Source: an uncultured Clostridium sp. (GTDB lineage Bacteria > Bacillota > Clostridia > Lachnospirales > Lachnospiraceae). Taken from it: a DNA stretch of 64,000 nt. The notes under the pieces were generated by a model that saw only the letters and a program-made list of their open reading frames with translations, had not been told where the DNA came from and did no database searches. The stretch covers positions 70,185 to 134,184 of the forward strand of contig CAMYAO010000003.1 in the NCBI GenBank assembly GCA_947253885.1, in the 5' to 3' direction. The translations under genes were made by a program, and so were the position numbers. Numbering within the stretch: position 1 is the stretch's first letter; each line of letters begins with the position of its first letter. Below, piece by piece: positions 59,228 through 64,000 of the stretch.

Positions 59228-59779
59228 CTAGAAACAAGGCGGTACATAACTGTAGATAAACTGCTCAATCTTATCCAGATCATCTGAGAAAAAAGTCTTA
59301 TCTCTGTCACTTTGACTCAAGAAACCGCTTTCTACCATATTATCATACATCTTTTCCAGCGGATCATAAAAACCGTCCACATTATATAGGATACAAGGTC
59401 CGTCATTTTGCCCGATCCTTGCCCATGAAATTACCTCTGTAATCTCTTCCAGGGTTCCTGCTCCTCCCGGCAATGCAATAAACACCTCTCCTCTTTCTAT
59501 CATATAATCCTTTCTTTCAGACATCGTCGTTACCATTTTCAGTTCCGACAGTCGATGATTGACCGCCTCTCTGTCAGCCAAAAAATAAGGAATTACTCCA
59601 ATTGTCTTTCCGCCGTTTTCTATGACATGGTTAGAAACCAATCCCATCAATCCCAAATTTCCTGCACCGTATACCAGAGTATGATGATTGTCTGCGATCC
59701 AATCTGCCAGCTCAATCGCTTTCTCCTCATATATTTTTTTATTTCCGGAATTTGCGCCGCAATATACTGCTATATTCAT
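59228..59779 (-). CDS. LOG-family protein (TIGR00730, cytokinin-activating-enzyme-like)
   Basis: A 183-residue Rossmann-fold protein of the LOG type, whose studied members release a nucleobase from nucleoside 5'-monophosphates. The signature PGGAGTLEEITEVISW (residues about 105-120) and the start IAVYCGANSGNKKIYEEKA are diagnostic. In bacteria its physiological role is mostly unknown. Confidence 0.9.
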   Translation of the reverse strand: MNIAVYCGANSGNKKIYEEKAIELADWIADNHHTLVYGAGNLGLMGLVSNHVIENGGKTIGVIPYFLADREAVNHRLSELKMVTTMSERKDYMIERGEVFIALPGGAGTLEEITEVISWARIGQNDGPCILYNVDGFYDPLEKMYDNMVESGFLSQSDRDKTFFSDDLDKIEQFIYSYVPPCF

Positions 59780-59934
59780 AATTTATAATCTCCTAACTTT
59801 ATTTTCTAAATATTATCTTAACACAATTTAAAAATTCTCCAACCAATAATTACAAAATACCTGCTTCTAAATATCCTGTAACAACAGGTCATAGACTTTC
59901 GTTAAATTTCTATGTCCATTCCATCACAATTTCT

Positions 59935-60435
59935 TTATTTCCCACAGCTTTCCTTGAAATCAACTATGGAAACCGTCGTCCCGTGCTCTTGTAGCAGCTG
60001 TACAAAATCTTTAAATTCCATCCATACCGTTGCAGTATTTTCATTCGGATGCACTCCGATATAACCGCCATCAAACTCCCTGTCTAAAAAACATGTCACT
60101 TTTCGTTCGCTGTCATTCAACAGCCCCAAAGGAGTAACAGAACCCGGAAGAAGCTCTAAATAATCTTGCAATGCTTCTTTTGATGCAAAAGACAGCCTTC
60201 TCAAATGATGGATTTTTCGAAATTCTTTTAAATTTACCCGCTTATTCCCCTTTACCGATAATAAATAAAACCTCTCTTTCTTATCATCGCAGACAAACAG
60301 ATTTTTTGCATAAGATCCACAATGCGGCAACGACAAAGATTCCAATTCTTCCATGGTATATGCGGCACTATGCTCTATCGCTTCATATCGAATTCCTTTT
60401 TCTGTCAAATAATGATATACCTCTGTTTTATTCAT
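59935..60435 (-). CDS. ProX/YbaK-type aminoacyl-tRNA deacylase
   Basis: A 166-residue protein resembling the ProXp/PrdX (prolyl-tRNA synthetase-associated) editing domains that clear mischarged tRNA. It reads MEELESLSLPHCGSYAKNLF and CDDKKERFYLLSVKGNKRVN, with the family's GSVTPLGLLND and VHPNENTATVWM. It is a free-standing domain, not fused to ProRS. Confidence 0.87.
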   Translation of the reverse strand: MNKTEVYHYLTEKGIRYEAIEHSAAYTMEELESLSLPHCGSYAKNLFVCDDKKERFYLLSVKGNKRVNLKEFRKIHHLRRLSFASKEALQDYLELLPGSVTPLGLLNDSERKVTCFLDREFDGGYIGVHPNENTATVWMEFKDFVQLLQEHGTTVSIVDFKESCGK

Positions 60436-60530
60436 GCTCCCGTCCTTTACTTCTGCTCCAATCGTGCAATTACCGGTTCACTTTCAGTAAATCCGGCAAT
60501 TATAACCTTCTAAACACTATTTTCTTCTTA

Positions 60531-60965
60531 TCACTCTCGAAAAAAATCCTGTAACGCTCCCACCTCTATCACCTGTATTCCATTTTTTCTCAAAAGAGCT
60601 GCAAACACACCTTCCCCTGAAATAAGCGTTCCGCTGAATGTCCCGTCGTAAATAGAAGACCCCCCGCAAGAAGGACTCCTCGGCTGTAAGATTGCTAAAT
60701 CCACTCCTTCTGAAAGTGCAATCTTCAGCGCAGCTTTGGCACCTGCACGAAATTCCTTATCGATAGATATCCCGTCTTCGTTGCGAATAACACCGTTTAC
60801 CATCTCTGCCGGCTTTCTCGGAATGGACAATCCTCCCAATACTTCCGGGCAAACCGTCACTACAGTATGACCCTTTATAAAACGGACTGTCTCTTCACTA
60901 TAATTATTTCCACCGTTATACTTGCAGTTTTCTCCTAACAAACAGGCACTTACCAGAATTTTCAT
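60531..60965 (-). CDS. DUF523 family protein
   Basis: A 144-residue protein matching DUF523: MKILVSACLLGENCKYNGGN at the start and ILQPRSPSCGGSSIYDGTFS in the middle, with conserved cysteines that could bind a metal or cluster. Function is unknown. I use the ATG at 60963-60965; a longer frame adds six residues. Confidence 0.87.
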   Translation of the reverse strand: MKILVSACLLGENCKYNGGNNYSEETVRFIKGHTVVTVCPEVLGGLSIPRKPAEMVNGVIRNEDGISIDKEFRAGAKAALKIALSEGVDLAILQPRSPSCGGSSIYDGTFSGTLISGEGVFAALLRKNGIQVIEVGALQDFFRE

Positions 60966-61031
60966 CTTCTCTGTCCCTTTCATTTTCTCTTAAATATAAC
61001 ATATTTCCCGCTGTGATTCTATACAAAGAAA

Positions 61032-61068
61032 ACCGATACCATCCATATATCTGTCGGACAGTACCGGT
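61032..61068 (-). terminator. Terminator after the metY remnant
   Basis: ACCGATACCATCC (61032-61044) pairs with GGACAGTACCGGT (61056-61068) with a few mismatches around an 11-base loop; on the minus strand TTTTCTTT follows. Confidence 0.7.
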
Positions 61069-61079
61069 CTCTTTACATT

Positions 61080-61448
61080 TTATTTTTTCAGTGTTTGATC
61101 CAATGCCTGTTTTAAATCTCTGATCAGATCCTCTGTATCTTCAATACCGATTGAAATCCGAAGGGTATCTTCATAAACACCGGATTTTGCATTTTCCTCC
61201 CTGGAATGACCGAAATGAGTAGAAGAAGCCGAATGTACAATCAATGACTTTGCATCTCCTACATTTACCATGTAGTCAAAGATCCTGACCTGTTCCAATA
61301 CCACCCTGGCTGCTTCAAATCCTCCATTCAGACGAAAACTCAAAATTGCTCCCGGTCCTTTCGGAAAATATTTTTTGCTCAACTCATGATACCGGTTACT
61401 CTTTAATCCCGGATATGAAACCGATTTTACCGCCGGATGATGCTCCAG
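61080..61448 (-). pseudogene. metY: O-acetylhomoserine sulfhydrylase (MetY), C-terminal remnant
   Basis: About 120 C-terminal codons of a PLP-dependent Cys/Met metabolism enzyme: EHHPAVKSVSYPGL, KYFPKGPGAILSFRL and HSASSTHFGHSREENAKSG are typical of MetY. The intact enzyme is over 420 residues, so about 300 residues, including the PLP lysine, are missing. The break is sharp at about 61448, where a serine-recombinase remnant on the other strand begins. Confidence 0.85.
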
Positions 61449-61449
61449 T

Positions 61450-62037
61450 TACAGAAAACAAAAAGGTATGTGTACTTCTCATCAGATTAAGAATGTTCAG
61501 GTTGAAAGTATCCTTCTTCATGAACCAAAAAAGGTAACGGCATTTGCAAGAGAGTATGAAAATGAATTTGTAGACCTCGTTATGAAGAAAAGTGAAAAGG
61601 AACTAAATCAGAAACTAAAAACCAGTCACAGAGAGCTGGAGCAAGCAAAAACAAGAATCACAAAACTTGATACCATTGTTCAAAGGCTTTATGAAGACAA
61701 CCTTGATGATAAAATATCGGATGAAAGATTTATGATTATGTCATCTTCCTATGATAAAGAACAGTCTGAACTTACAGAAAAAGTACAAACTCTTGAAAAA
61801 TTCATTTCTGAAGCCACTAAAGAGAGCCTACATGCCCAGTCCTTCCTAAATCTAGTAAAAAAATATACAGACATTACGGAACTGGATGCTGAAATGATCA
61901 GGACATTTGTCGATAAGATTTATGTTGAACAATCTCAAAAAGTAGAAGATTCAAGGACAAAGAAACAAACTATCTGGATACAATGGAACTACATCGGAGT
62001 AGTTGATATCAATCAAAATACAGAAAAATCGGCATAA
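61450..62037 (+). pseudogene. Large serine recombinase, C-terminal remnant
   Basis: About 195 C-terminal codons of a large serine recombinase as found on conjugative transposons. It reads YRKQKGMCTSHQIKN (after the zinc-binding region), then the coiled coil KISDERFMIMSSSYDKEQSE and the DUF4368-like end ITELDAEMIRTFVDKIYVEQ. The resolvase catalytic domain is missing. The apparent ATG at 61468 lies inside the remnant. The remnant probably marks one end of a lost mobile element. Confidence 0.82.
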
Positions 62038-62123
62038 CTAGTATTACTACTAATCATGCCGATAATTTTTAAGGAATTAAATCCCTAGTTTACAACCCCT
62101 TTCGATCGCCTTCTTTTTATTAT

Positions 62124-63032
62124 TTATGCACCATAATCTAATGCAGCGATTGCTGCAATTGCCGCAGTTGCTCCATCTGCTGCTGCAGTTGTCAACTGTC
62201 GAACGGTCTTTGTTCTGCAATCTCCTGCCGCAAATACATTTTTTGCACTTGTGAGTGTATCTTCTCCGGCCTTGATGTAGCCCCCTTCCAATACAACCAG
62301 ATTTTCAAACGGTTCGTTCTGAGGAACCTGACCGATTGCAACAAAAATTCCGGACACCGGAAGAATCCGTCGTTCTTTTGTGTTTTTATCCTCTACTTCC
62401 ACACCGTCTAATCTTTGTTCTCCATGCAGATTGACTACATTTGCATTTAATACAAACTCGACATTGTCCTTCTCTTTTAAACTGTCCACCAAAGCCTGCT
62501 CTGCTCGAAACTGCTCTCTTCTGTGTACAACGTATACTTTATTGGCAACATTTGACATGTAAATTGCATCTTCAATTGCGGTATTTCCACCTCCGGCAAT
62601 CACAACATCCTTCCCTCGAAAGAAAGCTCCGTCACAGGTTGCACAGTAGGATACTCCCGCTCCGCTTAATTCATCCTCTCTCGGTAAACCAAGCTTACGA
62701 TTCTTTGCTCCGGTTGCTAAAATAACTGTTTTTCCTTCAATATCCTGCTTGCGGGTATGGACAACCTTATAATCACCCATATCATCAATTGATTTTACAG
62801 CAGATGCCTTGTACTCCGCTCCCAGGGCTGTAGCCTGCTCATAAAGTCCCTGTGCAAAATCAAATCCTGAAACATGCTTGATTCCCGGATAGTTTTCAAT
62901 TTCTAATGTATTAATAATCTGACCGCCGTATGCCTCACCTTCCATGACTAAAACACTTTTTCCTGCCCGCACACCATAAATGGCTGCGGATAATCCGGCT
63001 GTTCCGGCTCCTACAACAATAATATCGTACAT
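62124..63032 (-). CDS. trxB: Thioredoxin reductase
   Basis: Flavoprotein that reduces thioredoxin with NADPH. The 302-residue product has the FAD motif IVVGAGTAGLSAAIYGVRAG, the redox CxxC in SYCATCDGAFFRG, the NADPH motif VIAGGGNTAIEDA and the C-terminal FAD motif VFAAGDCRTK. No trxA is adjacent. It is a single gene with its own promoter. Confidence 0.94.
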   Translation of the reverse strand: MYDIIVVGAGTAGLSAAIYGVRAGKSVLVMEGEAYGGQIINTLEIENYPGIKHVSGFDFAQGLYEQATALGAEYKASAVKSIDDMGDYKVVHTRKQDIEGKTVILATGAKNRKLGLPREDELSGAGVSYCATCDGAFFRGKDVVIAGGGNTAIEDAIYMSNVANKVYVVHRREQFRAEQALVDSLKEKDNVEFVLNANVVNLHGEQRLDGVEVEDKNTKERRILPVSGIFVAIGQVPQNEPFENLVVLEGGYIKAGEDTLTSAKNVFAAGDCRTKTVRQLTTAAADGATAAIAAIAALDYGA

Positions 63033-63076
63033 ATACTCACCTTTTCTTTCTTAGTTCGTTTTCATTACGTAATTAG

Positions 63077-63105
63077 ATTGTATACAATTAATTTGTTTTT
63101 GTCAA
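63077..63105 (-). promoter_or_regulatory. trxB promoter with palindromic -10 region
   Basis: On the minus strand TTGACA (63100-63105) and TACAAT (63077-63082) are separated by exactly 17 bases, close to consensus. ATTGTATACAAT at 63077-63088 is a perfect 12-base palindrome over the -10, a possible operator for a redox or stress regulator. Confidence 0.75.
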
Positions 63106-63130
63106 CCACTCTATTGTATTTTATGTGAGT

Positions 63131-63784
63131 TTATAACATTAACAACAAAGACATCTTAAAACGTCCATTAGCTCTCACCTTATGTAGCCCTCCTTTTTCG
63201 AATACAAAGTTTTCTCCTGCATGAAGTAAAAACTTTTCTCCTTCATAAGTAATCTCTGCCTCTCCATCTAAAGCAGTTACGATTGCTTCTCCCGGTGCTG
63301 CATGCTCAGAAAGAGCACAACCGTCATCAAATGCCATGATTACATATTTCATATGCTCATTGCTCAACACATCCATATTTACAATTTTTCCTTCTTGATA
63401 TGGCACCAACTCTGCCACTTTAAAAACTTCTTTTTTCTTTACTAACTGATTCATCTGAATCTCCTTTCTCTGACTGATTTCTGTATAAACACTGTTCGTA
63501 ACTGCCCGGACTCCAAATGGAATCTCTTTTGGCATAATAAGCACTTCTCTTTCCTTCAAAATTGCTGAAAAACCATTCAAATCAAAGATTTCTACTTCTC
63601 CCGATTCTACAAAAAACAGAGTATCATGCGGATAACTCTCCGCACTGATATCCGTCCCTTTCCCCATGGAAAAATGAGTCATACGAACTCCGTCCCTTTC
63701 ATATACCGTATTCGAAATCGTACATCCTGCAATTGTCGGATTTTCCTTTGAAACAGAAGATATCTGTCCATGTATCATTTTCAT
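63131..63784 (-). CDS. Bicupin protein
   Basis: A 217-residue protein with two cupin domains. The first (about 40-100) has MGKGTDISAESYPHDTLFFV and GEVEIFDLNGF; the second (about 145-210) has SEHAAPGEAIVTALDGEAEI and LHAGENFVFEKGGLHKVRA. Few classical cupin histidines are present, so a binding rather than catalytic role is possible. It may act with trxB in redox or stress responses, which is only inferred from position. Confidence 0.75.
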   Translation of the reverse strand: MKMIHGQISSVSKENPTIAGCTISNTVYERDGVRMTHFSMGKGTDISAESYPHDTLFFVESGEVEIFDLNGFSAILKEREVLIMPKEIPFGVRAVTNSVYTEISQRKEIQMNQLVKKKEVFKVAELVPYQEGKIVNMDVLSNEHMKYVIMAFDDGCALSEHAAPGEAIVTALDGEAEITYEGEKFLLHAGENFVFEKGGLHKVRANGRFKMSLLLML

Positions 63785-63841
63785 CCAGAAACTCCTTTCT
63801 CTTATTAGTAAGTCAACTATAACAAAACATCACTTCTAGTT

Positions 63842-63859
63842 ATGTTGTTCCTACAACAT
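63842..63859. promoter_or_regulatory. Inverted repeat upstream of the bicupin gene
   Basis: ATGTTGT TCCT ACAACAT is a perfect 7-4-7 inverted repeat about 60 bases upstream of the bicupin start, a typical size for a CRP/FNR-type or similar dimeric regulator site. The regulator is unknown. Confidence 0.4.
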
Positions 63860-63969
63860 TTCTGAAGTTTATATTTTGTTTAGAAATAGGGAATAGTTCT
63901 TTCATAGTTATTTTTTTCTAATTTAGAAAACTGCCACATTTAGAACACAAATTCTGAGTAATATATAGG

Positions 63970-64000
63970 CTGTCTCTTATACACATCTCCGAGCCCACGA
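63970..64000. other. Nextera adapter (sequencing artefact)
   Basis: CTGTCTCTTATACACATCT at 63970-63988 is the Tn5 mosaic-end sequence used in Nextera libraries, followed by CCGAGCCCACGA, the start of the Nextera read-2 adapter. This is library adapter, not genome sequence, and marks the contig end at 63969. Confidence 0.97.

Noticed and set aside
63970..63988. End of a Tn5-like transposon
   Set aside because: The bases continue exactly into the Nextera read-2 adapter, so it is a library artefact.

Overview
The window looks like a chromosome segment of a low-to-medium GC gut Firmicute, most likely a Lachnospiraceae (Clostridium cluster XIVa) member. The reasons are the S10-spc-alpha gene order, the KOW-domain gene between map and infA, a type Z S14 with zinc cysteines, a fru operon linked to ptsH-ptsI, Bce-type and thiamine-salvage genes, and wall-associated Rhs and Cna-B proteins. 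The species cannot be named from sequence alone. The last 31 bases (63970-64000) are a Nextera sequencing adapter, so real genomic sequence ends at 63969.

Layout. 1-15270 (minus): S10-spc-alpha ribosomal operon from rpsJ to the first 36 codons of rpoA, with a strong promoter and folded leader upstream of rpsJ and an unusual 505-base spacer with three 33-bp tandem repeats between rpmJ and rpsM. 15397-19548: an rRNA-methyltransferase-like gene (plus), a broken Cna-B/sortase surface protein and a CorA-type transporter (both minus). 19773-21501: aldehyde dehydrogenase with two promoters and a bidirectional terminator. 21509-27731 (minus): fructose PTS operon fruR-fruK-fruA, then ptsH-ptsI and a DUF6483-like gene; a five-copy, 10-bp phased repeat covers the fruR promoter. 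27839-32021 (plus): small alarmone synthetase with a two-component system, proA and a heavy-metal-binding protein. 32082-42923 (minus): an XRE regulator with a zinc ribbon, truA, SDR, CapA, a TetM-like GTPase fused to a Rae1/YacP-type nuclease, and sbcDC. 43002-52790 (minus): cardiolipin synthase, LRR protein, vWA-like protein and MoxR ATPase, tightly followed by BceRS and BceAB. 52845-56567 (plus): TPP riboswitch, thiM-thiE-thiD-cytX. 56612-59147: a decayed polymorphic-toxin locus (Rhs core, papain/LRAT-like toxin tail, small membrane proteins). 59228-63784: LOG-family gene, ProX-like deacylase, DUF523, a metY remnant abutting a serine-recombinase remnant, trxB and a cupin protein.

Functional reading. 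Three themes stand out. The first is ribosome-centred biology: the ribosomal operon, an alarmone synthetase, and a ribosome-protection-like GTPase physically joined to an A-site mRNA nuclease domain. The second is envelope stress: a cls-LRR-vWA-MoxR-BceRS run with almost no spacing, then the BceAB transporter preceded by a probable BceR box. The third is decay of surface and toxin genes: five single-base frame changes, mostly at short homopolymers, sit only in the Cna-B adhesin, the Rhs toxin and a small membrane gene next to it, while the long core operons are intact. The best candidates for undescribed biology are the GTPase-nuclease fusion and the cls-LRR-vWA-MoxR-Bce module.
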